From assembly GCF_012726175.1 (NCBI RefSeq), contig NZ_JAASAD010000007.1:186001-250000 (forward strand): a stretch of DNA of 64,000 bases. Direction: 5' to 3'. The first letter of the stretch is position 1; every line of letters starts with the position of its first letter. The position numbers and the translations under genes are program-made. Of this stretch, positions 32,250 to 40,872 are shown one piece after another. Source of the DNA: Micromonospora sp. HNM0581. Its GTDB lineage: Bacteria; Actinomycetota; Actinomycetes; Mycobacteriales; Micromonosporaceae. The notes under the pieces are model-generated. The model made no database searches and had not been told where the DNA came from. It worked only from the letters and a program-made list of their open reading frames with translations.

Positions 32250-33713
32250 CTAGTTGTGCGTCAGTCGATTGAAGAGTTGATGCAAATAGCCGAACGCTTC
32301 GCCTGATGTGGGCGCGGAAAGCTCCTGCACCAGAAACTTGAGATCGTCGTCATCGAGAGGAATGATGTACCCGCGACGATCATGAGCCGTGTCGAGACAC
32401 GACTTCCATGTCTTCTCCTTGTCCGTGTACCCGCGATACACGAGCAATCCGACTGTGCCACGAGAAGGGGAGAATCGTCCTTGAAGCTGATCGAGGGCGG
32501 GATTATCGATTGGACGGTTGTAATTCTTGCATTCGATCATTATATTAGCAGATGGATAGTGCATGCTAAGCCACTGGAAAAACCCGTGCCGGGCGGCGTT
32601 GGTGTAAGTTAGATCAAGCCGCTTGCGTCCGTCGTGGAGCGGATGCTGCCGCTTGGGATGCACCAAGTGCGGGTAGAAGATGGCAGTGAAGAGATCTTGA
32701 ATTCGTCGCTCATATAGATCTGCCTGCTTGCTTCCTGGTTCCACCTCGATCACGCGAGCAAGAAGATTCTCGGCTTCGCTTACATCGCCGCCAACTGCTT
32801 CGGCGATTTCATGGTCCTCAAGAATGCGACTAGGATTCGCTGCCTTTTGCTCTTTGTAGCTAGGGAGTATGTCTGGATTGTCTGCTGAAACCGCGGAATT
32901 AATCCGCTTTTCTACCCCAGGGTTGTCCCGTCCGACGCCGAACTGCTCTTTGTATTTCGCGTCAACATCTTTCTTGGTGACGGTGGGCCGACCTCGCACC
33001 AGCTTAACCAAACTTCCTGCGGCGTATTCTTGGGCGACCAGGAAGTTCAGCACCTGATGTCTATAGTAGTCGCTGGAATTCATGTGGAGCTTGCGTCGAA
33101 CTATTTCTTTGGGGATCAGAATGAGCTTGGCTCCATTGGGTTTCGGCAAGGAGGTGTATTCCTCATGCCATTCTCCCTTGTTGGAATTCCAGAGCGGGCC
33201 AGATGCTACACCCTCATCTAAAGGTATACCGTGATACTCGGAAGTCTCCTGGGTGTAGGAGATAAGCTGGCGTCGAATGATATTCGTAGTAATGTCAGAA
33301 ATGCGGTCCCGATCGACACCTTCAATCAGAAGTGCTGTATCTTCCAAGTCCTGAATGAGGCCGGTGCGGACAGCTTTGCTGCTAGAAAGAGCCTGCCAGA
33401 AATCTCTAGCGAGTTCATTGCCGACGCCGCTTCCCTTCGAAGGGCCACGGGAGAGTCCTAGGTGGGTTTCGTTGGGCTCCCTTAGATTGGAGAGGAGTGA
33501 GAGCGCGAGGTCGTTATCGCCGTCGGTAATCGCATCAAGCACCCTTTGAAAGAACGACTGGATCGACGACGCACAACTATCTGCCCAAGGGCCCGACAGC
33601 TGAGCTATGGCTCGTGGGTCAACGTAGAGGCGAACATCGTTGACGATATCTACGTCGACAAAATCGAGTTCCGACTGCTTCTTGTCTAATTTGTAGTACT
33701 CGGATACCCGCAT
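32250..33713 (-). CDS. Cargo gene: PD-(D/E)xK nuclease-like protein, candidate defence effector
   Basis: This 487-residue protein differs from all neighbours in base composition, being visibly AT-richer. Its C-terminal third carries a PD-(D/E)xK-like pattern: KRLDLTYTNAA (Asp) then ANIMIECKNYNRPI (Glu-x-Lys) and GTVGLLVYRG. The N-terminal 300 residues are mixed alpha/beta with no motif I know, starting MRVSEYYKLDKKQSELDFVD. AICE cargo next to attR is often defensive, so a stand-alone restriction or abortive-infection role is plausible. It is monocistronic. AAGGG precedes the ATG. Confidence 0.65.
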   Translation of the reverse strand: MRVSEYYKLDKKQSELDFVDVDIVNDVRLYVDPRAIAQLSGPWADSCASSIQSFFQRVLDAITDGDNDLALSLLSNLREPNETHLGLSRGPSKGSGVGNELARDFWQALSSSKAVRTGLIQDLEDTALLIEGVDRDRISDITTNIIRRQLISYTQETSEYHGIPLDEGVASGPLWNSNKGEWHEEYTSLPKPNGAKLILIPKEIVRRKLHMNSSDYYRHQVLNFLVAQEYAAGSLVKLVRGRPTVTKKDVDAKYKEQFGVGRDNPGVEKRINSAVSADNPDILPSYKEQKAANPSRILEDHEIAEAVGGDVSEAENLLARVIEVEPGSKQADLYERRIQDLFTAIFYPHLVHPKRQHPLHDGRKRLDLTYTNAARHGFFQWLSMHYPSANIMIECKNYNRPIDNPALDQLQGRFSPSRGTVGLLVYRGYTDKEKTWKSCLDTAHDRRGYIIPLDDDDLKFLVQELSAPTSGEAFGYLHQLFNRLTHN

Positions 33714-34174
33714 GCCGCGCCCTTCCTCTTATCGCTGTGGAGTGTGGTCATGGAGTTTACGGCTTAAAGCGACGAACGATGTCGCTCCGAGGCTCCATGG
33801 CTGTGATGCGAATATAGATAAATCTGGCAAAACATGTGAAAACTCGCCTGTCCGTCCGGCGGTGGGTCTGACTTCCGACAGGTGTAGCTCATTAGAGATC
33901 TGTTTGATGATCGACAGATGCCGTTGCCTCTGGACCCTCGCTGGCCGCTACTCGCGGCGGGGATTGCCTCGGTAGGCGAAGGGCCCCGCCGTTCCAGGTC
34001 AAGCTGGCTGCCTGGGGTAAAGGAGTCACGGGGGGCGAACGGGTGGCCCTGTTGCTGTCCGACAGCAACGGTGACAGCAACAGGGCCAGACGCAGTGGGT
34101 GAGGGACGGAGGTCTACGGTTCAACACCCGACGTCAGAGACGTGCGCGGACGCGCCCGGACGGAGCGCCCAGAA
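33714..34174. other. Gene-free right end of the AICE
   Basis: This stretch holds the upstream region of the cargo gene, then the arm-type repeats and the approach to attR. I see no coding sequence. The first 200 nt are AT-rich, like the cargo gene. Confidence 0.6.
34045..34087. repeat. Right arm-type repeats and inverted repeat
   Basis: GGCCCTGTTGCTGTC (34045-34059) and its perfect complement (34073-34087) form a 15-bp inverted repeat. Three copies of GACAGCAAC are present: one inverted (34051-34059) and two direct (34061, 34073). The two direct copies share spacing and sequence with the left pair at 21079 and 21091. Confidence 0.65.
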
Positions 34175-34219
34175 CTTACAAGCGAGGGGTCGCAGGTTCG
34201 AAACCTGCCGCGCCCACCA
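34175..34219 (+). repeat. attR, displaced 3' half of the tRNA-Val gene
   Basis: Identical over 45 bp to the tRNA 3' half at 20986-21030, including TTCGAAA and the terminal CCA. The 5' half is absent, so this is not a working tRNA. It marks the right boundary of the element; the sequence after it followed the tRNA before integration. Confidence 0.95.
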
Positions 34220-34468
34220 CACACCACCAGCACCAGCAATGGCCCGCAGATCAGTTCCTCGGGCCACCCATGTCCCTGACCCCACCCCAGGATCGATGTC
34301 GCGGGGTCGAAGCGTCACACCGGAGCCGCTTCTGCGGCGGGCAGGTGCACGCCGTTCACCCGGTTCGGCAGGACAGCTAGCTGGCGTGGGCACCCGGTTC
34401 GCCGGCGAGGACTGTTCACCGGCACAGCGGGGAATCGTCGGGCGTACGCACCTGGGGAGGAGCGACGG

Positions 34469-35614
34469 ATGACGCGTGCCGGACTGACCATCGGCGTGCT
34501 CGGCTCGTACGGTGGGCGCAACCTGGGCGACGAGGCTATCCTCACCGGCCTGCTGACGGATCTTCGTCAGCAGGAGCCGCACGCACGGATCATCGTGTTC
34601 TCGCGGAACCCCTCGCACACCGCGCTCGCCCATCCTGATGTGGAGGCGGTGCCGTGGGAGGGGGTCAGCCGGGCCGACTCCGCTCTCGTGCTGTCGCAGC
34701 TCGATCTGCTCATCCTGGGCGGCGGGGGCATCCTCTACGACAAAGAGGCCCGGCGCTACCTGAGGGTGGTCCGGGTGGCGCAGGAGCGGGGCCTGCCGCT
34801 TCTGACGTACGCAGTCGGTGTCGGGCCGTTGAGTGAGATGGTGGACACCGGCATGGTCCGTGAGACGCTGGCCGGTGCGGTCCAGGTGACCGTGCGTGAC
34901 CAGGAGTCGCGGATGGTGCTGGAGGAAGCCGGCCTGCTCAATCCGATCACCGTCACCGGTGATCCGGCGTTCCTGCTGGAACCGGAGGACTTTCCCGCGC
35001 AGTTCCTCCGCGAGGAGGGCGTACCGGCCGGCAAGCGGCTGGTCGGGATGAGCGTGCGGGAGCCGGGTCGGGCGGCGGAGCGGCTGGACGTGGACGGATA
35101 CCACCGGCTGCTCGCGCAGATCGGGGACTTTCTGGTGCACCGGATCGACGCGCACGTGCTGTTCGTCCCGATGGAACGCGACGACATCCGGCACTCGCAC
35201 GGGGTGCTGTCCCACATGATCGCCGCAGATCGGGGCCGGATCCTGCACGGCACCTACTCGCCGCAGCAGATCCTGGGACTGATGCGCCACTTCGACCTGG
35301 CGGTCGGGATGCGCCTGCACTTCCTGATCTTCGCCGCGATGATGGGTACGCCGTTCCTGCCCCTGCCGTACGCCGGTAAGGTTTTCGACCTCGCGCAGCG
35401 GCTCGGGGTGCCGGCGTTGCGGGGCGTGGAGCGCGAGGTGGAGGGCCCGCTGCTGGCCGAGGTGGACCAGTTGTGGGACGAACGTGACCAGCGGGCGGAG
35501 GTCACCGCCCAGCGGGTGGCGCGGGTGTGCGACGAGGCCCGCGGCACGTCGCAGGTCACCCGGGCGGTCCTGGAAACCCTGCGCAACCGGTCTCTGGTGG
35601 AGGTGGGTGCCTGA
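34469..35614 (+). CDS. csaB: Polysaccharide pyruvyl transferase (CsaB-like)
   Basis: The 381-residue protein has a GT-B-type fold with the family motifs GSYGGRNLGDEAILTGLL near the N-terminus, LDLLILGGGGILYD, and the C-terminal HFDLAVGMRLHFLIFAAMMGTP. CsaB-family enzymes add pyruvate ketals to cell-wall polysaccharide, which in Gram-positives can anchor SLH-domain proteins. No SLH protein is nearby, so the acceptor here is unknown. GGGGAGGAGCG precedes the ATG. It is the first chromosomal gene to the right of the AICE. Confidence 0.9.
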   Translation: MTRAGLTIGVLGSYGGRNLGDEAILTGLLTDLRQQEPHARIIVFSRNPSHTALAHPDVEAVPWEGVSRADSALVLSQLDLLILGGGGILYDKEARRYLRVVRVAQERGLPLLTYAVGVGPLSEMVDTGMVRETLAGAVQVTVRDQESRMVLEEAGLLNPITVTGDPAFLLEPEDFPAQFLREEGVPAGKRLVGMSVREPGRAAERLDVDGYHRLLAQIGDFLVHRIDAHVLFVPMERDDIRHSHGVLSHMIAADRGRILHGTYSPQQILGLMRHFDLAVGMRLHFLIFAAMMGTPFLPLPYAGKVFDLAQRLGVPALRGVEREVEGPLLAEVDQLWDERDQRAEVTAQRVARVCDEARGTSQVTRAVLETLRNRSLVEVGA

Positions 35615-35630
35615 CCGGCACGGGGTCGGT

Positions 35631-35837
35631 TCAGACCGCTGGCCCCCGCCAGCAGTAACGCCACTGCTGGCGATCGGCGTCGACGGACTCCAACTCGTAG
35701 ATGTCCGCCTCGGCTAGCCCCTGCGGCCCCAGGTGGTGGTGGGTCAGCGGGGGCCGGCCGTTCGGGTCCAACTCGACGGTGACATGCTCACCGTCGGCCA
35801 TGCCGCCCACCAGAGGGATCTGAACCGTGGATGCCAT
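35631..35837 (-). CDS. 68-residue hypothetical protein
   Basis: A short protein beginning MASTVQIPLVGGMADGEHVT and ending in an aromatic-rich RQQWRYCWRGPAV. The ATG at 35837 begins the plausible coding part; upstream in-frame sequence is low-complexity. It converges with csaB (17 nt between stops) and is divergent from the SNF2 gene. No family recognised. Confidence 0.6.
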   Translation of the reverse strand: MASTVQIPLVGGMADGEHVTVELDPNGRPPLTHHHLGPQGLAEADIYELESVDADRQQWRYCWRGPAV

Positions 35838-35995
35838 GTAGCCCATCCTGCCCCGGCCGGCGACGAGCCGCAGGGTGAAGCGGGATGAAGCCGTCGCCTC
35901 GGGCGGCGCCGAAGCCAGCCGGTCGGCGCCGCCTATCCTGACCCCGGGTCGTCGCCGCCAAAGGGTGCGGGTCCGTCGGGTCCGAGGGGGAGTGT

Positions 35996-38900
35996 GTGCT
36001 GGTCGTCCATGGGATGTGGCTGCCCGGCCGGGGTCTGGAGGTCTGGGCCGAGGACAGCACCCTGCCGTCCCGCGCCCCACGCCGTCCCGGCCGGGCACCG
36101 CGGGTGCGTCCACACCCGTTCGCTGCGGACCACGCCACGCTCGCCGCACTACTTGCCGTCGCCGCCGAACCGGACGACCTCGGCACGGCGGTGCTGCGCC
36201 TGCCCACCCGTGCCGGTTCGCCGGTGGACTCGCCGGAACTGGTCCGCACCGCCGTCGGGGAGCCGGTCCGTGGCCCGGTCACCCTCGCCGGCTGGCAGGT
36301 CCCGGTGCTGGCGTACACCCCGGACGCCGCGCTGTCGCTGCTGCGTACCGTCGAGAAGCTGACCGCCGCACCTGGCGCGGACCTGCGACACCTGGCCGAG
36401 GTGGCCGGCTTCGCCACCGACCTGGCCGCCCGGGGCCGGGTCCTGCCCGGCGTGGACGAGTCGCCGCCGGCCGCCACGGTGCCGTCCGGGGCTCACGTCG
36501 CCCGATCGGGCGACGTGAGGGCTCGGACCGGCCGCGCGGAGTCGACCCGAGGTGGCAGCGAACGACGATCCGGCCGGGCCACCAACCGGGCCAAGCCGGA
36601 CCGGCACGGCGGTCCGGCCGAGGTGTCGGCTGTCCGGGCGGTATGGCGGCCGTTGCTGACCGGCACGGATACCGCCTGGGCCCGGTCGTTGGCCATGGCG
36701 CTGCCGCCGGTCGCGCGGGCCGCCGCCGAGGCGGACCTGCCCGGGGCGTTGGTGGCTGACGCGCTCGACGCGCTCACCGACGCCGCCGTACGCGCGGCGC
36801 TACCGCCGATGACGTTGGCCCGGGGTACGCGACCGAACGGTGCCGTGACGGCTTGGCTGAGTGCGTTGACCGGGCCGCGTCGCGAGTTCACCGCCGAAGG
36901 AGCAGCGCTGCGTACGCTCCGCTCCGAGCTGGACCAGTGGCAGCGTGACGCCGCCGGTGGTCCGGTGCGGGCCAGCTTCCGGCTGGTCGAGCCGCCGGCC
37001 GACGAGTTGACCGAACCGGTGACGGTGGTGCCGGCCGACCCCGGTGCTGTCGTCGCCGCCACCGGTCGGTGGCGGGTCGAGTTCGGGCTTGGCGCCAACG
37101 ACGAGCCGGGCCCGCACGTCGACGCCGCACAGGTGTGGCGCGGGGACCGTGTGGCGGTGGCCGGTGACCATCCACAGGAACTCCTGCTCGCCGAACTCGG
37201 CCGGGCCAGCCGACTGTGGCCGGACCTCGACGTGGCGCTGCGTACCGCCCGGCCGGAGGTGCTGGAGTTGGACACCGAGGGCGCGCACCGGTTCCTGCGC
37301 GAGGGCGCCCCGACGCTGCACGCGGCGGGCTTCATGGTGCTGCTGCCGTCGTGGTGGCGGCGGCCCGCGTCGCGGCTCGGTGCCCGACTACGGGCCCGCT
37401 CCCGCAGCGCACCCGGGGCGGTCAGCGGCCCGGCGGACCGGGTGGGCCTGGACGCTCTGGTCGACTACCGCTGGGAGCTGGCCCTCGGTGACGAGTCGTT
37501 GACCGCCGACGAGTTGACGCGCCTGGCGGAGCTGAAGACCCCGTTGGTACGGCTGCGGGGGCGCTGGGTCGAACTGGACCCGAAACGACTCGCGGCCGGC
37601 CTGCGGTTGCTGGAGTCCTCCGGCGAGCTGACCGTGGCCGACCTGTTGCGGCTCGGTCTGTCCGACGCTGAGCAACCGGACGCGTTGCCGGTGTTGGAGG
37701 TGAGCGCCGACGGCGCGCTCGGTGATTTGCTCGCCGGGGCTGTGGACCGTCGGCTCGCGCCGCTGGACGAACCGCCGTCGTTTCGCGGCATGTTGCGGCC
37801 GTACCAGCGGCGGGGGCTGGCCTGGCTGGCGTTCCTCCAAGCGTTGGGGCTCGGCGCGGTGCTCGCTGACGACATGGGGCTGGGTAAGACGGTGCAGCTG
37901 CTGGCGCTGCTGGCCGCCGACCCGCCGCAGTCCGGCCCGACCCTGCTGGTCTGTCCGATGTCACTCGTCGGCAACTGGCAGCGGGAGGCCGCCCGATTCA
38001 CCCCGGACCTGCGCGTCCACGTGCACCACGGCGCCCAGCGGGCGCGGGGCGCGGAGCTGACCGCCGCCGTGCACGCCGCGAACCTGGTCGTCACCACGTA
38101 CTCGGTGGCCGCCCGGGACGCGGCGGAACTGGCCGGCGTGGACTGGCACCGGGTGGTGGTCGACGAGGCGCAGGCCATCAAGAACGCCGCGACCCGGCAG
38201 GCCGAAGCGGTACGGGCACTGCCCGCGCGGAACCGCATCGCGGTCACCGGGACACCCGTGGAGAACCGGCTGGCGGACCTCTGGTCCATCATGCAGTTCG
38301 CCAATCCGGGTCTGCTCGGCCCGGCAGCCACGTTCCGCAAGCGGTTCGCCGAGCCGATCGAGCGGCACGGGGACGCTGAGACCGCCGAGCGGCTACGGCG
38401 GATCACCGGCCCGTTCGTGCTGCGTCGCCTCAAGACCGACTCGTCGATCATTTCGGACCTGCCGGAGAAGCTGGAAATGGAGGTCTTCTGCAACCTCACC
38501 GCTGAGCAGGCGGCGCTGTACCAGGTGGTCGTCGACGACATGTTGGCCCGCATCGAGGCCAGCGACGGCATCGAGCGGCGAGGGCTCGTGCTGGCCACCA
38601 TGACCCGCCTGAAGCAGGTCTGCAACCATCCCGCGCACCTGCTGCGTGACGGCTCGCCGCTGGACGGGCGTTCAGGCAAGCTGGCCCGACTGGAGGAAAT
38701 CCTCGACGAGGTCCTCGCGGCGGGGGAGAAGGCACTGCTGTTCACCCAGTACGCGGAGTTCGGTGGGATGCTGCGTGGGCACCTGTCGGCCCGGATCGGT
38801 CGGGAGGTGCTGTTCCTGCACGGCGGGGTGAGTAAGGCCGACCGGGACACGATGGTGGCCCGTTTCCAGTCCGACGGCGGGCCCGCGCTGTTCGTCCTCT

Positions 38901-39211
38901 CGCTCAAGGCGGGTGGAACCGGGCTGACCCTGACCGCCGCCAACCATGTGGTGCACGTGGACCGGTGGTGGAATCCGGCGGTGGAGGACCAGGCCACCGA
39001 CCGGGCGTTCCGGATCGGCCAGCGGCGCCGGGTGCAGGTCCGCAAGTTCGTCTGCGCCGGCACGGTGGAGGAGAAGGTCGCCGCGCTGATCGCGGACAAG
39101 CGTGGCCTGGCCGCCTCGGTGGTCAACACCGGCGAGCAGTGGGTCACCGAACTGTCCACCGGACAGCTGCGGGAGTTGTTCGCCCTGGAGGCGGGGGCGG
39201 TGGCCGAGTGA
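35996..39211 (+). CDS. SNF2-family DEAD/DEAH helicase
   Basis: This 1071-residue protein has an N-terminal actinobacterial SNF2-associated region, then a Swi2/Snf2 motor from about residue 600. Motif I is ADDMGLGKTVQ, motif II VVDEAQAIKN (DEAQ), motif III VTGTPVENRLADLW, and motifs V-VI SLKAGGTGLTLTAANHVVHV and QATDRAFRIGQ. Such enzymes translocate on duplex DNA and remodel protein-DNA complexes. GTG 35996 follows GAGGGGGAG. Its stop overlaps the start of a SWIM-domain gene (GTGA). A low-complexity Arg-rich linker occupies residues about 160-205. Confidence 0.92.
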   Translation: MLVVHGMWLPGRGLEVWAEDSTLPSRAPRRPGRAPRVRPHPFAADHATLAALLAVAAEPDDLGTAVLRLPTRAGSPVDSPELVRTAVGEPVRGPVTLAGWQVPVLAYTPDAALSLLRTVEKLTAAPGADLRHLAEVAGFATDLAARGRVLPGVDESPPAATVPSGAHVARSGDVRARTGRAESTRGGSERRSGRATNRAKPDRHGGPAEVSAVRAVWRPLLTGTDTAWARSLAMALPPVARAAAEADLPGALVADALDALTDAAVRAALPPMTLARGTRPNGAVTAWLSALTGPRREFTAEGAALRTLRSELDQWQRDAAGGPVRASFRLVEPPADELTEPVTVVPADPGAVVAATGRWRVEFGLGANDEPGPHVDAAQVWRGDRVAVAGDHPQELLLAELGRASRLWPDLDVALRTARPEVLELDTEGAHRFLREGAPTLHAAGFMVLLPSWWRRPASRLGARLRARSRSAPGAVSGPADRVGLDALVDYRWELALGDESLTADELTRLAELKTPLVRLRGRWVELDPKRLAAGLRLLESSGELTVADLLRLGLSDAEQPDALPVLEVSADGALGDLLAGAVDRRLAPLDEPPSFRGMLRPYQRRGLAWLAFLQALGLGAVLADDMGLGKTVQLLALLAADPPQSGPTLLVCPMSLVGNWQREAARFTPDLRVHVHHGAQRARGAELTAAVHAANLVVTTYSVAARDAAELAGVDWHRVVVDEAQAIKNAATRQAEAVRALPARNRIAVTGTPVENRLADLWSIMQFANPGLLGPAATFRKRFAEPIERHGDAETAERLRRITGPFVLRRLKTDSSIISDLPEKLEMEVFCNLTAEQAALYQVVVDDMLARIEASDGIERRGLVLATMTRLKQVCNHPAHLLRDGSPLDGRSGKLARLEEILDEVLAAGEKALLFTQYAEFGGMLRGHLSARIGREVLFLHGGVSKADRDTMVARFQSDGGPALFVLSLKAGGTGLTLTAANHVVHVDRWWNPAVEDQATDRAFRIGQRRRVQVRKFVCAGTVEEKVAALIADKRGLAASVVNTGEQWVTELSTGQLRELFALEAGAVAE

Positions 39212-40188
39212 GCGCCGACGCTGGTGGCAGGTTCGCCGACTACGGCCCACCGCGCCGGGTCGGCGGGGGGCTGCGGGCCCGCAGCGTCCGGGGCGCCATC
39301 GGGGTCTCCTGGTGGTCCCGCCGGTTCCTGGAAGTGCTGGAGTCGTTTGCGCTCGGCACCCGGCTGACCCGGGGCCGGTCGTACGCCCGCGCCGGGCAGG
39401 TGCTCCGTCTCGACGTCGCGCCGGGCGTGGTGTCCGCCGTGGTGCAGGGCTCGCGGGCCCGGCCCTACCAGGTGAGCGTCTCACTGCCGCCCTTCCCGGC
39501 TGGGCTGTGGGCCCGGATCGAGGGGGAACTCGCTGCGCAGGCGTTCTTCAGTGCCCGGCTACTCGCCGGTGACCTGCCGGCCGAGTTGGAGGAACTGTTC
39601 GCCGCGGCCGGGGCGCCGCTGTTCCCGGCGACGGTCGGCGAGCTGGAGCAGCGGTGTTCGTGCCCCGACGCCGCGGTGCCCTGTAAACACCTCGCCGCCA
39701 CCTTCTACTTGCTCGCCGAGGCGTTCGACGCGGACCCGTTCACCCTGCTGCACTGGCGCGGACGCAACCGGTCGGACCTGCTCGCCCGTCTGCGACACCT
39801 ACGCGCCGTACCGGACGTCGAGGTCTCGCTGCCTCAGCGGGCCGCCGCCGCGGTGGGCCGGGATCCGTCGGCGCCGGCAGATCCGGCCGGTGGCGGTGGC
39901 CCCTCGACAGCGTCGAGTGTCGGTGCAGCCGGAACCGCTTCGTCCGGTCAACGTTGGGCGGAGACCGCCGCGGGTGCCGCCCGGGCTCTGGCCGACCTGC
40001 CCGGCACACCGTTGGTCGAGGTGATCGACCGCTTCTGGTTGCCGCCGGTGCCATTGCCCGACCGTCCACCGAGTTTGACCGCCCGGCCGGACCTGCTGTT
40101 ACGGCAGCTGGGTGCGCCTGCTGCGGCCATCGGCGGTCCCGGCCTCGTCGAACGCCTGCGTCACGCCTACCGTCAGCTCGGCGGGTAG
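39208..40188 (+). CDS. SWIM zinc-finger protein
   Basis: The 326-residue protein has the SWIM motif CSCPDAAVPCKHLAATFYLLAEAF (CxC...CxH) near residue 155, after a beta-rich N-terminal domain. SWIM domains bind DNA or protein. In bacteria they are repeatedly encoded next to SNF2 helicases, as here with a 4-nt overlap, so the two probably act as a complex in DNA repair or chromosome maintenance. The C-terminal part is Ala/Ser-rich and ends in a helical segment. Confidence 0.9.
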   Translation: MSADAGGRFADYGPPRRVGGGLRARSVRGAIGVSWWSRRFLEVLESFALGTRLTRGRSYARAGQVLRLDVAPGVVSAVVQGSRARPYQVSVSLPPFPAGLWARIEGELAAQAFFSARLLAGDLPAELEELFAAAGAPLFPATVGELEQRCSCPDAAVPCKHLAATFYLLAEAFDADPFTLLHWRGRNRSDLLARLRHLRAVPDVEVSLPQRAAAAVGRDPSAPADPAGGGGPSTASSVGAAGTASSGQRWAETAAGAARALADLPGTPLVEVIDRFWLPPVPLPDRPPSLTARPDLLLRQLGAPAAAIGGPGLVERLRHAYRQLGG

Positions 40189-40190
40189 GG

Positions 40191-40448
40191 TCACAACCAG
40201 CGTTGCCGGAAACGCCACATGAGTGCCGCGTTCGTCAACAGCACCACCGCGAAGATCCCCCCGGCCAGTCGACCGGCGAGCACGGTGGTCGCCGGCAACG
40301 CCGCCCACAGGACGACTGTCAACAACAGCAGCCAGCGGCCGTGACGCCCCCGGGCCCGATGGTCGAGCCGGGCGAAGAACGCCGGATCGCTTTCCCGCAG
40401 GTGGCGGGTGATCTGTTCGAATCTGCGTTGGTCCTCTTTGCTGAGCAT
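40191..40448 (-). CDS. DUF3040 two-helix membrane protein
   Basis: This 85-residue protein starts MLSKEDQRRFEQITRHLRESDPAF, the conserved cytoplasmic segment of DUF3040, followed by two membrane helices (WLLLLTVVLWAALPATTVL, GIFAVVLLTNAALMW). Function is unknown. It converges with the SWIM gene, with only 2 nt between stops. GGGGAAGG precedes ATG 40448. Confidence 0.85.
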   Translation of the reverse strand: MLSKEDQRRFEQITRHLRESDPAFFARLDHRARGRHGRWLLLLTVVLWAALPATTVLAGRLAGGIFAVVLLTNAALMWRFRQRWL

Positions 40449-40872
40449 GTGCCTTCCCCTCACGCGTTCAGCAACGGTGCGGCGGAGTACCCGCTGCGGA
40501 GCAGACTCACGCGCTCTTCCCGCTGCTACTTTCAGCCGTGCTGGGCTGCCGCAATTCCGCCTTAGCCGTGTCTTAAGTTTTCTTCAGGTTCCGCACCGGG
40601 TCGATGGCATCCGCATGCGTGGGAATGTCGACGGTGGGCGATGTCGTTGGGCAATCGCCCTGCTCAGGGGGTGTGTACCCGATTGACCGGTAGCCGACAG
40701 CAGGTCGTCGCTGTTGAGACCTGCCTTAAGTGCCCGGCGACGACGTGAACGGCCGCCTTGTGAGGTCAGAAACCGGTGACTACGTTCCCCTGGCAACCCC
40801 CTCGGACACAAGTCGCCGCACCTCAGGCCGGGGCACGGTCGTGCGTCGACGTTAGGAAAACAGGAACGGTAT
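40449..40872. promoter_or_regulatory. Divergent upstream region of the DUF1800 operon
   Basis: These 424 nt separate DUF3040 from the DUF1800 gene. I see no ORF. A relatively AT-rich patch GTCTTAAGTTTTCTTCAGG (about 40569-40587) could belong to a promoter. AGGAAC lies upstream of the DUF1800 ATG. No clear operator repeat was found. Confidence 0.4.

Larger units (their letters stand above)
20986..34219. mobile_element. Integrated AICE (pSAM2-type integrative and conjugative element) in tRNA-Val
   Basis: A 13.2-kb segment lies between two perfect 45-bp copies of the tRNA 3' half. It has the standard AICE set: tyrosine integrase and excisionase at the attL end, a rolling-circle-type Rep, a DUF2637 membrane protein, an FtsK/TraSA-type translocase, and an HTH regulator with a Nudix protein. 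From 29603 down to 21105 all genes run on the minus strand, many overlapping by 1-4 nt, so they form one coupled transcript or a few. The module looks complete, so excision and mating transfer are plausible. Cargo sits at the attR end (32250-33713). Confidence 0.95.

Noticed and set aside
33712..33975. 87-codon plus-strand ORF beside the cargo gene
   Set aside because: It overlaps the cargo gene's upstream region, has no ribosome site and a Cys/Arg-rich random composition.
34175..34219. Second tRNA-Val gene
   Set aside because: Only the 3' half is present and no matching 5' half precedes it; it is attR.
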